64,000 bases of DNA from Sordaria brevicollis (GCA_033439795.1 JAUTDP010000003.1:3968001-4032000), one strand, 5' to 3'. Numbered from the stretch's first letter, positions 50,041 through 62,699 are shown. The notes: generated by a model from the letters alone, not told the origin. A program made the numbers and translations.

Positions 50041-52600
50041 TAATATGGAATGGCGCGAGTCGCGCCCGGCCGCAGGCCAAGAAAGCCACACCAGCTGGTC
50101 TGAGCTTCTGAGATAAGCGCAGCCAGACTCGCAAGAAGCAGAGACACAGATGTCGTCTTTGATGCCGCTGACCAATGACTGTGGAGTAATGAGCGCGAGT
50201 GTGTGACTGTGAACTGAAACAGTTGGGAATGTTGAGGGGGTTGACGGTTGGGTGTTGTTGTTGATTTTGTTGATTGACGGGATTGGCAACCATCACGGCA
50301 ACCGGGAAACGGATTGCGAGAGGTACCCCATCAAACCCAACCCAAGATCATCTGTGATGATTTCAAAAAAGGAAACCAGCTAGAAACACGAATACAGTCT
50401 GGACAAGTGGCAGCTTCGTGTTGAGACAAGAGATTAACAGTGCACAATTCCACTTTGTGGTGATGACTCCTTCTTCCGACGGCGTGATAGCTTTCATTTG
50501 GGAATTGGAAGCTCTTTACCCATGTTTGCCATTGATGACAGGTTTCCATCATCCATCTCCATTTGCCTGGGCTTTTGCCTCCCAAGGAGCTCCGTTCTCG
50601 CTTGTGCCCCTTACATTCGTCCCGCCGTACCGCAGCAGCTTGTCGAAGTCTGTGTGCCAGCGCTGCGTACGTCTGTACCCCTAGCTTCCCTTCCTCCCAC
50701 GTTTTTTGCAGGCCACCCCTCTTCAGACTTGTTTGGGATTTTTGAGGGTTCAGGTCAGATGTGCGATTCTGACAGCGATTGCCCTCTGTCGCGATTCTCC
50801 TCAATTCATGCGATGATGGCCTTCTCGTTCCATGTGACGGCAGTTGATGAAGGTCCAAGTTGTCGGCTCTCATCAATGGCATTTGGAGACATTGACGGTT
50901 GGAGGCCTTTGAAATTCCAAGATGCCGTAAATTACGTAACGCTAAGCCAGATATAGCAATAAAGTGATTAATATGGACGATCAGGCGGGGCATCATCATC
51001 ACAGAGGTCGCTCCGTAATAACGCCCTGGCGTATGAAAAGCAATTCCTACCTTATTATTGCCCATGTGTAGCATACCTGTCAAGATGAATGGCTTCCTGT
51101 TGCCGACACCTGGCTGACAGCACCAGCAAAGACGGGAGATCTAGGGAAAGCTGTTCGCGCACGTGGTGATGCAACGCAACGATGTTGAATCGCCATTGCA
51201 CCTTATCAAGTTATCAATGGCCGAGAAACGGACAGATAGTCTCTTGATAGACGACGGTCGCGGACGCGGGGAAACCTAGATCGGCGGTGTACGGAGTTGA
51301 ACCTCTACGGCCACGCTAGTTGGCGATTGATCCTCGATAGCAAGTGGAAGAAGCCCACGGGCATCCGTTATCCGTGGCCGGTCAGAGGAGGGGGGAGGCT
51401 GTCAGTCGGACCGGACTCCTTTCAAACGTGCGTGGATGTTCAGTCCAGCCGTGCTTGCTGTTGCCGGTGCCTACACTATGCACTTCCAGTGACTTCCGTC
51501 GGCAGGTTTGTCAGTCAAGAGTCACTGCCAGTGGACACGGTGTCAAACAATTGACAGATTGCATTGGCACTCCCGCACTTTAGTTTTCACACAAGTCATC
51601 TCGCAGAATGGAACGTGGAATTGGGGGCCCCTGAAAATGATGACTTGACTTTCCAAAGACAGTCCTGCCAATCTGTCTGTCTGGCGGGCAACAGCGTTCT
51701 TGTGCTGCCAGGTGCGAAGGAAGGAACGGGAGGGAGCTGCTCCAACATTACCTTACAGGTACCTTACGGGTAGGTAATTAATGAACCGTCAAGGCGTTAC
51801 GGGCTGTACCTGTGCACTACTTTAGCTCGCTGCGACGGTAAGTAAGGTACCGAGGTACCGTGGCGGTAGCGTGATACCAAAGACGGCGGGCTCGTGCAGG
51901 GACCCGAGGGCGGTGTGTGTCTTGGTTGGTGTGTTCACCTGTCTTGGGGTCAGTTCCAGGTCGTTTCCAGTGTGGTTGCGTGGCAGCAAGCGAAGAATGC
52001 CATTCGTCGTCACTTGTCGAGATAGCCACCCAGGCCGTGCCGTGACAAAATGTATACACGTTGAGACACCGTACTGACACCAGCCAACGACCCAGTGCTC
52101 ACCCACCATTTTGCGACGCAGGTGATCGGCAGACCCTGGCCGTCTCTTTGCTCGAAAGCGGTCTTTTGCTGGGCAGCTGCGACTGCGAGTGATGAAGTGA
52201 CAAAGCGAATGGAAGTCGTGCTCGTCGCTGGCCTGGGATGGGCCTGGGAAGGACCCGGGGTGACCCCCGACTTCCTTGGACTGGGGTTGTTCTAACTGTC
52301 CTTGACTGTTCAGCGACGAGGAGCGACGAGGTCGGCCATTTCCTGATTCGGCGGGTGCGTGCTCAGCCCACGCAGTCATGGATGTCCTCCAGTTGTACCT
52401 GGGCCTGCTAGCAACGGCGAGAAGTACCCACCAGGAACCAGCACGACCCAGCATGACCTCTGACGCTCGCAGCGGTTCCGTCCCCTTCCACCTCCTGCCT
52501 GCTTGTTCCATTTCATGCTTCCCACTGCTTCCAGGTTCTCAGGCTCCTTTTCAATACCCACCACCGCCCATTCCACCCTGACTTTCACCCTATTCCACCA
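50041..52600. other. Gene-poor stretch right of the RIP block
   Basis: GC-balanced sequence with several long frames in competing phases (50331-51083 minus, 51822-52511 minus), none with a recognisable domain. A nested GGTACC-containing palindromic patch lies at about 51,760-51,865. Nothing here can be supported as a gene. Confidence 0.4.
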
Positions 52601-54061
52601 CCTTTTTCTCTTCTCTCTTCTTCCTGTATAACTCGCCTTGTTCGCCATCGTCCAGTCGCAGCCCATTTGTCGTGCATCGCATCTGTCTGTTTTAGCATCG
52701 CATCGCCTCGCAATCAATCAACGCAAAGCAATCAATCAACCAAGCACTCCAACGCATCTCATCCGACTTCGCATTGCCGCTTGCTCGTCCGATCCACCGA
52801 TACCCCGTTGATTGCGGCAGCCTTGCATCGACATCTGGCTCCATAAACCCAACTTACACGCAAACGACTATCACCACCACCAGCCTTTGGGTAAACACGA
52901 CTGCGCCGTTCGAACACTGGTGCCCTATTTCCGTCTGCGCTATCAAACAGTCAAAGAAACACGAAAGACTCAGCAAGCAACGACGATTACCTTTTTTTGT
53001 TGATGTTGTTGTTGTTGTTGTTATTGAAGCGTTAGAAACAAGCAACATCGAAGAACAATAGAGCAATCACCGCATTCAGTTGCATCACGCTATCGTCTTC
53101 GCACTCAAAACTCCACGCCGAGTCTCCAGCCAGCTTACACACACAAGACACACAAGGACTAGACCACTGGTTACTTGCTTGGCTCTCCCGGCCTCTTCCA
53201 TCATCGCCGACCCGCAACTTCCGTTATCGTCCGTTACCAAGTTGCTGCATCCCCGAAGACCCGGTATCCACTTGCAGTGTGAATCACATCTCGCGTGCCG
53301 AACCAGGGGTTAGAAGAGTCATCTCCACGGCCCACCTGTTCCTGAGAGACACTTATACACGACGATCGGTCAACCCCCTTCTTGAGATATCTCGAATACG
53401 CCTTTCCAACATCATCAAGTCAAAAACATAAGGATATCGAGATACGCTACACAAACCTCGCCGTCGTCCGCCTTCAAGGCTCCCCCCTTGCCCTCTAGCC
53501 CGGCTCACCCGGTGTTTACATTGGTGATCACTTCGACCAAGCTCAAGTCACCTGGACAAGCATCATCAACACCGACATCAACAACCACCACCACTCTCAG
53601 AACAGCTTCATACGGCCTTCAGCCCTCATACTCAGCTTGATCTCGATTCGATGTTACTATAACAACAACAACTTTTTTTCCTCCCTCCACCTACTACTTT
53701 TACCGTTTCGACGGCCCCTCCTCTCGACCGACTACTCTTCAGTCACAATTTCCTTTGTTGATTCTTCACCTTTTCAACCGCTTATGAGCCTCAGACCGTG
53801 AACGATTTCGACTTGTTTTTCACAGTTTTCAAACCCTGTACATTTTTCACATTTCTTTCTTGCTTTTGCGCCGTCTTCTTTGTCATACCTCTTTCCGATA
53901 CCTTGAGAAACCACTTGTCTCGACTACACCGGACTTGACGACATAGACCGGCTTGGACAGAAAAGGAAATACACCAGCATTGTATCATCTATCCTACGAC
54001 AGAAACCAACAAAAACCTATACTCTAATCTTCCCCCCAAAGGTCAACCCTCAGAAACCGCC
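52601..54061 (+). promoter_or_regulatory. Long pyrimidine-rich promoter/leader of the kinase gene
   Basis: About 1.4 kb of C/T- and CA-rich sequence (TCTTCTCTCTTCTTCC, CATCATCAACACC, CAACAACAAC) with a (GTT)6 run at about 53,003. It contains several short upstream ATG frames and leads straight to the kinase ATG. Such leaders are common for regulatory kinases in filamentous fungi and suggest translational control. The transcription start is not determined. Confidence 0.5.
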
Positions 54062-56056
54062 ATGGACGTCTGCCTTCGCAACAAGTTCCAATCTGGAGTT
54101 CTCCTCGCTGGACGATACCAAACGATCTCCCCCCTCAACCATGGATCTTTTGGCATGGTCTTCATGGCTCACGACCTCAAGACTGGTCAGAAGGTTGCCA
54201 TCAAGTGCCTGACAAAGAAGGGAGCTGCAAGCGAAGCCGGCTTCGACTTTGCGGTTGACGAGAAGTCTGAGGAGCTGGTTCTTCACCGACGTCTTGGAGC
54301 CCACCCCAACATTGTCAACTTCATCGACACCTTCGAGACCGAGGCCCATACCTACATCGTCCTGGAGTACTGCGAGCGAGGCGATCTCTACGAAGCGATC
54401 CGTCTGGACCAGGGTCCTTTGGAAACCGAGCATGTGAGGCGATTCATGCTGGAGCTTGTCGACGCTGTTGCCCACATCCACGCCAAGGGCATCTACCACC
54501 GCGACATCAAGCCCGAGAACATCTTCCTCACCCAGACTGGCTCTGCCAAGTTGGGTGACTTCGGCCTTGCCACCACCGAGAAGTGGTCGTATGAGGCTGC
54601 GGTCGGAAGCGAACGTTACATGTCCCCTGAGCAATTCGACTCGGCCGGTGCCGGATACTCTCCCGCTGCGGCAGATATCTGGGCCATTGGCATTTGCTTG
54701 CTCAACGTTCTCTTCGCCCGCAACCCTTTCACCACTCCTACCGAGGCCGACCCGCTGTTCTTGGACTTCTCCCGCGACAAGCAGTCTTTGTTCGACGTAT
54801 TTCCGTCCATGTCCCAAGACACCTATGAAGTCATTGTTCAGTGTATGAACCTGGATCCTCGCAAGCGCTCTCTTGAGGGTGCTCGTGATGCTCTCCTCCG
54901 CGTCATCAGCTTCACCACCGACGACGAGATCCTCGACGACTTCTGCACCGCCGACGGCCCCGTGGTCGCCAGCTCCAACCGCGAGCCTCTCCGCACTCCC
55001 TCGATCCAGAGCCCTCAGATGGACACTGGCGCTTTCCCCTGGGCCAAGGCTCTCCACGCCAACCCCCAGAGGCAGCTCAGTGCCATTCCCGACGACGAGA
55101 GCTACACCGAGGACCTCTTCTCCACCTCTACCGCCACCACCTCCGACTGGCTCTCTGCTAGCATTCAGACCCCGCCCTCCGTTCCTTCTGTCATGGACTC
55201 GCATCTCGCTGCCTCCATGCAGTCACTTAACATTGGCTCGGTTGCTCAGTCTAGCAAGGACATGTTCGCCAAGATCCCCGTGAGACCTTCGGCCGGCGCC
55301 GGCTCTCTTCCGATCAACATGGCTAAGCAGCCTAAGCAGTCAGCTTTGTCCATGGTTTTCGGTCGCAAGGACACTGTCTCTAAGAGCTGGAGTGATCTGT
55401 GGGACGAGGAGGAGGAGGAAGAGGAGGAGCATGCTAAGCAGCTGGCGCTCAAGGAGATGAACTCAAGGACCTACAGCCAGGAAAGCAGGCACGAGGACGA
55501 GAACACTCCTCGCATGGGTTTGTCTCCTGCCACCAAGGCCGGCAGCCTTCACATGGAGCACGACATCCCGGCGATCGATATGCATCTTGGTTCCAACATC
55601 GACGACGACCTTGCTGCCGATGGCTTCTTCTTCCATGATGCTCCCGCCAAGAAGCAGTCTCCTCAGTTCCCCATGAGCCATTCTCCGCCCGCTCGCAAGA
55701 ACGCCATGGACAAGTGGCAGGCTCTCGGTGAACGTCGCAGGGCGACCGGAACCACCCCTCCCAAGGGTTCCGAGTCTATCCCGAGAACACAGCGTCATTT
55801 CCCTCACAGCTTTGGCGCCGCCTCTCATGATTTCAACAACACTCATCACAACTCTTATACTGTTCACTCGAACAATCACTCATCTCATCATTATGCTGTT
55901 AACATCGGAAAGAAGTCCACCCCAGCGAAGCAGTGCCCTTGGAGCAAGGGCCGTGACCGGGGAATGGACTGGCGCAAGGAGAAGCGTCATCCTTTCGATG
56001 GCGAGTGGGTTGGTGGCTGGACGGGAGCTCCTCTCGTGCCAGTCCATCACTTGTAG
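54062..56056 (+). CDS. Ran1/Ksp1-type serine/threonine protein kinase
   Basis: A single 664-residue frame. The kinase domain covers about residues 19-283: Gly loop GSFGMV (28-33), catalytic VAIK Lys48, catalytic loop HRDIKPEN (146-153), DFG (166-168), and an SPE in place of APE (188-190). The short activation segment (GLATTEKWSYEAAVGS) and an N-terminus without other domains fit the Ran1/Pat1-Ksp1-Sks1 group, which links nutrient and TORC1 signals to differentiation and autophagy in yeasts. Residues 284-664 are disordered: Ser/Pro-rich, an eight-Glu run near 448-456, and a basic aromatic C-terminus (MDWRKEKRHPF). No intron is needed. A 384-codon frame lies antisense at 54050-55204, an effect of codon bias. 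Confidence 0.92.
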   Translation: MDVCLRNKFQSGVLLAGRYQTISPLNHGSFGMVFMAHDLKTGQKVAIKCLTKKGAASEAGFDFAVDEKSEELVLHRRLGAHPNIVNFIDTFETEAHTYIVLEYCERGDLYEAIRLDQGPLETEHVRRFMLELVDAVAHIHAKGIYHRDIKPENIFLTQTGSAKLGDFGLATTEKWSYEAAVGSERYMSPEQFDSAGAGYSPAAADIWAIGICLLNVLFARNPFTTPTEADPLFLDFSRDKQSLFDVFPSMSQDTYEVIVQCMNLDPRKRSLEGARDALLRVISFTTDDEILDDFCTADGPVVASSNREPLRTPSIQSPQMDTGAFPWAKALHANPQRQLSAIPDDESYTEDLFSTSTATTSDWLSASIQTPPSVPSVMDSHLAASMQSLNIGSVAQSSKDMFAKIPVRPSAGAGSLPINMAKQPKQSALSMVFGRKDTVSKSWSDLWDEEEEEEEEHAKQLALKEMNSRTYSQESRHEDENTPRMGLSPATKAGSLHMEHDIPAIDMHLGSNIDDDLAADGFFFHDAPAKKQSPQFPMSHSPPARKNAMDKWQALGERRRATGTTPPKGSESIPRTQRHFPHSFGAASHDFNNTHHNSYTVHSNNHSSHHYAVNIGKKSTPAKQCPWSKGRDRGMDWRKEKRHPFDGEWVGGWTGAPLVPVHHL

Positions 56057-58103
56057 TTGGGCTATCACCTTCGCAGTGGCCCTCCACTGATTCACACTGT
56101 TTTTGGGTAAAGGGACTTTGCTGATCCTCATCGGAGTTTTTCGGGCATTTTGGTTGTTATTGGCTTTTCAGGGGTTTTTGTTGCTTGGGGTCACACGGGC
56201 GGGTCTGTCATCTATATTTTCAAGGGATTTACAATACTGCATAGCATGGTTTAAACAAACAAACAAAGGGCGAAGCGGCGCGGCATTCAGATACAGAAAC
56301 TGGACATTTCGAATTGGATTGGGTTTTCTCTTCTCTATCACTTCATTTCACATCATAGGATCAGGAACGTTTATGGACATGAGCCCGAAGGATCAGCAAT
56401 TTTTCTCTTTTCCGGTTTACAAGACCAAACAAGAACGGTTATATGGGATCGGTGGATGGGCGGAATGGTGACTTGGGTTTCAACTCGCTTTCTGTGTATT
56501 AGATATTCTCCGAACATCTCACGTGCAAAAGACCTTTAAAAGGTCAAAGAATACCAGAAGTTACCCACTCGAACACTACTATATCTCCATGTCTTGTGTG
56601 ATTTTGATTACTTTACTTGATACCACAATCGAGTCATAACATCCTACCTACCTTTGGTTTTACCCTCCGTACGTCGCTAACACAAAGATACAGTTACGTC
56701 ATCCAACCTTTACAGCCGCGATTTATACAAAGACAGGCGTATATCCACTCGAGCGACGTCAAGACTCTGCAGGTTACACCATACGAGCGATTAATAAACT
56801 GAGGTTTGCCAAAGTAACGACCTCTTTCAACGGCCAGCGGCGACGCCCGTCCTCCCGCTCCAGCCGGGTAGCCCGAGCGGTATGTAGGACGGCTCATGTG
56901 TATATGGTCACGAACAACGTAAAAAGACAAAGACGGGAAACAAACAAACTTTATATCACACACGGAATAGATTTTGCTCTGGAAGGTAGGTACGAGGGTT
57001 GTACCGCCCCCTCAGCCCCCATTCTATCCCGTCTAGTGTAGGTAGGTATCTCGAAGCTTCCGTCTGTGCCGCCAAGGGAACTTTTTAGGTAACTGTAGCT
57101 AAAAAGAGTCCCGGGGATGCCGAAGGTTGTGGCAATTTTTTTATATGTCTAATGTACATATTCTATATGGATATGTTCATCTGTTAGTTATTCAAGATGA
57201 CACAATCTCAATGACGGGCTGGGATAGATTTCTTCAAAGATATAAAGAAAAATATCTACCTGGTTCTCAAGATGGTGGTGAGTATGGGGTTGAGGGTCTA
57301 GGTACTTGATATACTATACATGCAAGCAACATGTTTCAAGTTTGCGTGTGGGTCTGAGGTGCTGAGTGAGAGACAGAGAGAGGGAAGTGGCTAACTTTCT
57401 ATAGGATTCGGTTTTGGGGGGTGTGAGCGAACACGGTAGAGAATGAGGGTCATTTCTTCTTCGGGCACGTTTCGGTCAACCATAACTTGCACGATATTTT
57501 AAGGAGGACATAGTATTGACGTAGATCTAGGCTTAATACGGGCCAAAACCGGACGTGAGTACATACAATACGACGGATGAAGAAAACGTGATACGAACGT
57601 GGTTTAAATTGAGATGGGTAAGGGTTACTGTACGAGTGGGAAGTTCGCGATGGGATGGAAAACCCGGGTACTTGGTTCGGGTTATTATGTTGCTCTTACA
57701 CGTGTCGTTGGTGTCTTTTCACTTCATATTCAACCCTGATCTAAGTCCCAATGGACACTCACCAGTAACTGGATGCTGGGACAAGCGACCAGCTTTGAAC
57801 TGAGAAATTATCAAGAACCAAAAGTACGCAGCAGACACTGGTCAGTCAAGGAAGTGATATATAACGCGCTTTGGCAGAAAAAGACACTTGAGAGTGTGAC
57901 CGTACTTGATCCATAAATATTCATCAAAGGACTCAAGTAATCTCTACCTCCATACCGAGAGAAAAGATGCAAAAAGTTGACAAAAACCGGAATACAACGC
58001 TCTCTAACAATGCTTCTTCCACCAAATAAACAGATGTCCTGGAAAACCTCAACAACAAACAGGCTTATTCCATCTTATGCAACACCGCCCCTTAGACACC
58101 ACC
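56057..58103. other. Intergenic between convergent kinase and transporter genes
   Basis: The first part is the kinase 3' region (T-rich, ending without a clear signal). Paired TAGGTAGG/CCTACCTA motifs occur at 56643, 56984 and 57039. The frames at 56103-56471 (+) and 57555-57803 (+) show no known domain. Confidence 0.4.
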
Positions 58104-60584
58104 TCATTCAGTAAAGAAAAGAGTCTTCGGCAAGAAAGCCCAAACAGTTCCGACGGTAGACAACGTGATCGATATCGCAAGCAAAAAGTAATCGAAAATC
58201 CTCTCCCTGCGCGAGATACTGCTGCCGAAGAGCTTGAGGTAGAAGAGGATTGGTAGACTGTTCGTTGATCAACCCGGTCAGTATACCATGTCCGCATCAT
58301 ACCTAGGACCAGGAGAAGAAAGGGGGTGGTGAGACTCACATAACGCAAATCTGGAAACACAACGCGCTTCCCATAAAAGCCATGATGCTATCGAAAGCCG
58401 GGAAGACGATGGATATGACCAAGAACAAAAAGATGGTCAGCGCGCGAATCGCAATCTTCATGACGCCGCGGAAGTACATGGAGCGGCCCACGAGACCGGA
58501 GCTCTCGGCCACCGTTGTCGTGTGCAACCCAAACAGAACCTCGAGCGTGGCGATGATGGGGCGCGCGTTAAGCGGGATTTTTGTCAACGGGATGATGGCC
58601 ACGAAGGCGCACATGAAGAAGGTCAGGACCTTGGGGTAGCTGGTCTCGAGAAGAATGTTGGAGGTGATCTCGTCGCGGACGCCGTCGCCGAACATGAGCA
58701 GGCCGGCGACTGCCGTGGTGGCATCTAGGAGGTAGGTGAAGGAGAATGTGATCTTCAAAGCCTTGGTGTACTTGTATGGGTGGCGCATGTCTCGATAGAT
58801 CTACGGGGGAACGTTAGTACGTGAAGACACCCAGCTTTTTGAGAGCCAGTTCTCTTACATTGGGAAAGACGCTATGGCCGCCCCAAGGAGACATGAGCAG
58901 ACCAAATGAGAGAGGCAAAGTCAGCCAGTTCTGGGGGAACATATAGGTTTTGGCGGGCTCGATGAGGGAACCAGGCGCCGTAGGCTTGAGGAAGCCGTCG
59001 ATAAGCAAAATGAGAACGACTGCGCAAACATCAACCAGTTAGCAAATGTCCATAACAGATACAAAAGCTATCGTCTCTGGGGACGACAACCCGCGCAACT
59101 TACTCGAAAAGCAGCAGAAAATGCCAATGATGCTCGTAAAGCTCAACAACCTCAGCGGCAAGAAGTTCAGCGGCACCATGATAACCGCACATATAATCTT
59201 CCACCCCGTGACCGACAGGAAGCCCGGGAACAGCAAATCCAAAGAATCGGCAAAGAGCACTATGAGGGCGACGCAGGCGGCAAGCAGCTCGAGCGTGAAG
59301 AGGATACTGGTGGCTATGCGCGCGTTTCGGCCGAACGAGATGAAGGCGAGGTCGGAGAACGTGATCAGGCTAGGATCCAGGTCCATGCATTTCGCCAACA
59401 GCTTCGCGGTGTAGATGGTCACGGCCGCGCACAAAAACAGGGTGATCATGCCGCAGAGCCAGCCGGCGTATTTGATGCCCATTGGCAAACTGAGGAGGCC
59501 GACTCCGATGAGGACACTATGCGCAATCTCTGTTAGTTGACGGCTGAACATGTAGCTGAAGAGCAATGTGTAAAAAAGCGAAACTTACTTGATAGAGTTA
59601 AACACCGTCTGCGGGAGCGTCGACTGTCCCTCAACCGCCAACACGATCTTCCCGTCCTGCTCGACCTCCTTCACCAGAATAGGCGGGATCTCCTGATCGG
59701 GCACGTTCGCCGGCACCATTGCCGCCGCCACCCCGTCTTGTGGTTCCCTCCACAGGACCGAGACCTGGTCTATCGACTGCCTGCTCATGCTGCCCCTGGC
59801 CGATCGTATCGTTCCGTAATCGGGAATCGTTCCATAGCTGCCCACGATAGGCGGCGTAGCCAGGTGTGGCGGAACAGCGAATATCGATCCGGCGCCTGCG
59901 CTTCCTACGCGGAACCCCTGAGCAAGCTCATTTTCGAGCGCTTTGGCCTCGCGCTCTCGGTAATCGGTTGAATGTCTTTGTCCTGTTATCGTGCTAGGTT
60001 CGGCGGCTTCGTCTTGGGGAGCGGAGCTGGCAGCGGATTCGAGATGCTGCCGCAGCAGAGACGACCGGGGCGTCGCCTCACCGGCTTCGAGATCACTTCG
60101 TCCATACTGGATGGGAGCGGCGCCGGTGGGAGGCGCTATTAGGGCTTGATCGGGCGCAAAGACGAAGGACGGGCGCTGGGGGATGACTTCGGTGAAGCCG
60201 GCGGCGCGCTGCCAACTCCTGGTGAAGGAGCGGATACTGTTGACGCCACCGATATCTGCTACGGCAGAGAGACGGTTGGTGATGGAAGATCTGTTTACAG
60301 AGTTGAATGGTTAGCAGCTGGGAAAGTCTTGTGCTACGTCTCTCTTGAAATGTAGCCACTATGGTAATCGGATTTTTCTAGGACGGTATAACTTGCCTCC
60401 TACGCCTCAACTGTGGCCACTCCCCATCCTCGCCATATGCATTCGCATCAGCACTGCGTCCGAGCAGTGACTCATTCTCGAACTGAACACTTCTGTTTCC
60501 CACAGAGGAGAAACTGCCAGTTCGGCCGGGAGACCGACCCCCGCGCTCGTACTGGTCCCAGGTTGTCGGGTTTCTTGACGACAT
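58104..60584 (-). CDS. Avt1-type vacuolar amino acid transporter (Aa_trans family)
   Basis: Six exons (60584-60397, 60290-59589, 59516-59104, 59019-58859, 58800-58340, 58257-58104) total 2,079 nt, 692 residues. The first ~295 residues are hydrophilic and Ser/Arg-rich, as in Avt1. The transport domain opens with FNSIN/VLIGVGLLSLP, the conserved TM1 signature rebuilt across intron 2, and has about eleven hydrophobic segments. These include VTIYTAKLLAKCMDLDP, SPWGGHSVFPN, and a final FYLKLFG plus TM before FLPKTLFFTE. The family exchanges H+ for neutral or aromatic amino acids across the vacuolar membrane. Introns 2-5 are GT-AG (72, 84, 58, 82 bp). Intron 1 (60396-60291) uses AG|GCAAGT, a GC donor, which keeps frame. 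Confidence 0.92.
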
Positions 60585-60795
60585 GTGTGGTGTGACCTTG
60601 GTTGGATGTGATATCGTCCAAGACTGTTCGTTCCTTGTATCACTATGGGTGTTTGTAGTGAGAAAGAATGATTTTGTAGGAGATCACAGGGAGAAAGTAG
60701 GAAATAGGAAAAGAGAGACGAGACAATCACGAAGAAAGAGTAGAGAGAAAAGAGACAAGAGACAATAGACAACGTTCGGACGAAAAGATCAACAC

Positions 60796-60798
<3 letters not shown>

Positions 60799-60830
<32 letters not shown>

Positions 60831-60839
60831 AGAGAGAGA
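60799..60839. repeat. (AC)n-(AG)n microsatellite
   Basis: About 14 AC units run into about six AG units, about 215 bp upstream of the transporter start codon, so in its promoter. Confidence 0.95.
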
Positions 60840-62620
60840 CAGCTGATGAACCCCTCCCCCTCGTTAGTTAGACCGATTAGTTACCCTTGCGTTTCCACTT
60901 TCCAGACCCAACGTGGCGGGCAAATGTGAATGACAAAAAAGATTCTGATTTGATCTCTCTTTCACACGATTCGATTTCCCGTAGTGACCTGTTAGACGCG
61001 TTGCTCGGTTCGAACGATGGGCTAGTGTAGTCCGTAGTTCGAGGAGGCTAAACTTGGGTTTACTGCGTCACACGCAGCCCAGACGGTGCAAGCCGGGGTG
61101 ATGCCGGCTTCACAACTGGTGGAAGTGGAGATGGGATTAGCAACGCCAAGATGAATGGAGTTGATGGGACGGACGGTGGTGGGACGTTTTTGGGATCGTT
61201 GACTCTCAGGAACTCTCGTTTTCTGCTTGCACAACTCCCGGGCTGCTGCTGTTGCAACAACTGTTCGTGGCCGGTGGACTCGAAGGACTCTGCTGTCGTT
61301 CGTGAGGTGTGTTTGTGACCTTTGAATGTGAACTGGCTGTGGTGGATTTGTCTTGTGGGACATGCAACTGTGAAAGCGGAGAAAAGAGAGAGAAAAAGTT
61401 GAGGGGTCCCTGGTTCTTTTTGGGGTCTTTAGGTTGAGAGTTGAGACCTGATTTCAAAAATCGAGGGCGGTTAGGTATGAAGTTTAAAAAGCAAGAAAAG
61501 AGGGAGAAAGGGAAAATAGGCTGATCATGAGGGAACATTGGCCTGTTTGGTGTGTTAACACATGAAAAAAAATCGCATTTGCGTATACTGATGTGTGCAT
61601 CTTCGAGGAATCCTGTAGAAAGGACGAGGCCATACCCAGATCGACCCAGACCCAGGCACAGCGGCGCGGGGAATCGAGGGCGGCTGGGCTGGGCGGGACA
61701 CACACACAAGACAAACCGACCGACGTCACTCCATTGAATGACTTTCGGGGATAACTGTAACCATTTTGCCCACGCAGCCCACGCAGCCCACGCAGCCCAC
61801 GCAATCCTCGCTCATGAAACTGAACGGCATCACTACCATCCCATCCCACAATCATCATTGAAGCGCTGCCGCTCGCGGGAAGAAGGAGCCAACCTGAAGC
61901 CAAGTGGAAGGAAAGGAAGGGTATGATTCCCGATAGCGATAGTAGAGTTATCTCTACCTTGAAAATTGCGAAACCGCGGGAAAGAAAGAGAGAGAAATTG
62001 ACCAATCACCAGCGAGTAAAGATGACAATCGATTGGATTGCTGCATTGGATGGATGATGCCGCGCCGCTATCTATCAAGATAAGAAACTCGGACGATGGC
62101 TAGGTACTTATCCAAGTGGTAACTTTTTACGCACTTCTCTTATGTCTTTCTAACAGGTAAAAAGAGAGAGGCTCATTGACTACAGTCACCCAAGAGTCTT
62201 GGTTATCTACCATTAGTTATCTAGCTACAGGTTACTAGACTGTATCTGAACTTAGTCTGTGTAGAGCTTTTTCGGCCGGCAGTAAAGGCATTGAGTGGGG
62301 TTACTTGGAGGTGAAGGCATCGTGAACTGAGTGGACCATATGAATGACGACGCTAACCGCCCCCGGAGGCCGTGACCGTTCGGAACTGCGTAGATATACG
62401 GAAACCCAGATGCGTTTCAGGCCCGATATAAACTGGCCCGTGCGCACAGCTGGCGAGACAGCTGAGGACCTTTTACATCAACGCCTCTACCTAGTAATTA
62501 AAGAATGCCAAGGTTTGAGGTAGCAATGTAAATGGACCCTAGATTAATTTTCTCCCTTTTAATAGGCTATCCATTTCTCCAATTTTTGAATTGGGGTAAG
62601 GTAACAGTGCAAATGGGCCC
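60840..62620. other. Transporter upstream region, no gene recognised
   Basis: GC-balanced sequence. Minus-strand frames of 113-173 codons (61022-62005) overlap each other in different phases, have no domain and are probably chance. It includes the 9-bp GCCCACGCA tandem run listed separately. Confidence 0.4.
61768..61803. repeat. 9-bp tandem repeat GCCCACGCA x4
   Basis: Four perfect head-to-tail copies of GCCCACGCA. The unit length is a multiple of three, but the surrounding frame is short and has no other support for coding. Confidence 0.9.
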
Positions 62621-62631
62621 TTCTTGAGAAA

Positions 62632-62635
<4 letters not shown>

Positions 62636-62673
<38 letters not shown>

Positions 62674-62690
62674 AAGAAAGAAAGTGGGAA
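62636..62690 (+). repeat. (AG)n-(GAAA)n microsatellite
   Basis: A run of AG dinucleotides followed by GAAA units leads into the minisatellite. Confidence 0.9.
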
Positions 62691-62699
62691 AGAAGGGAA

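Noticed and set aside
50331..51083. A 250-codon minus-strand frame
   Set aside because: Composition is mixed and without hydrophobic or motif pattern. Overlapping frames of similar length exist on the opposite strand, as expected by chance in GC-balanced DNA.
51822..52511. A 229-codon minus-strand frame
   Set aside because: It overlaps other frames, is rich in Arg/Pro/Ser without a domain, and lies in the upstream region of the kinase.
54050..55204. A 384-codon frame antisense to the kinase
   Set aside because: It lies wholly opposite a clear kinase domain and arises from codon bias (few CTA/TTA/TCA codons on the sense strand); it has no domain of its own.
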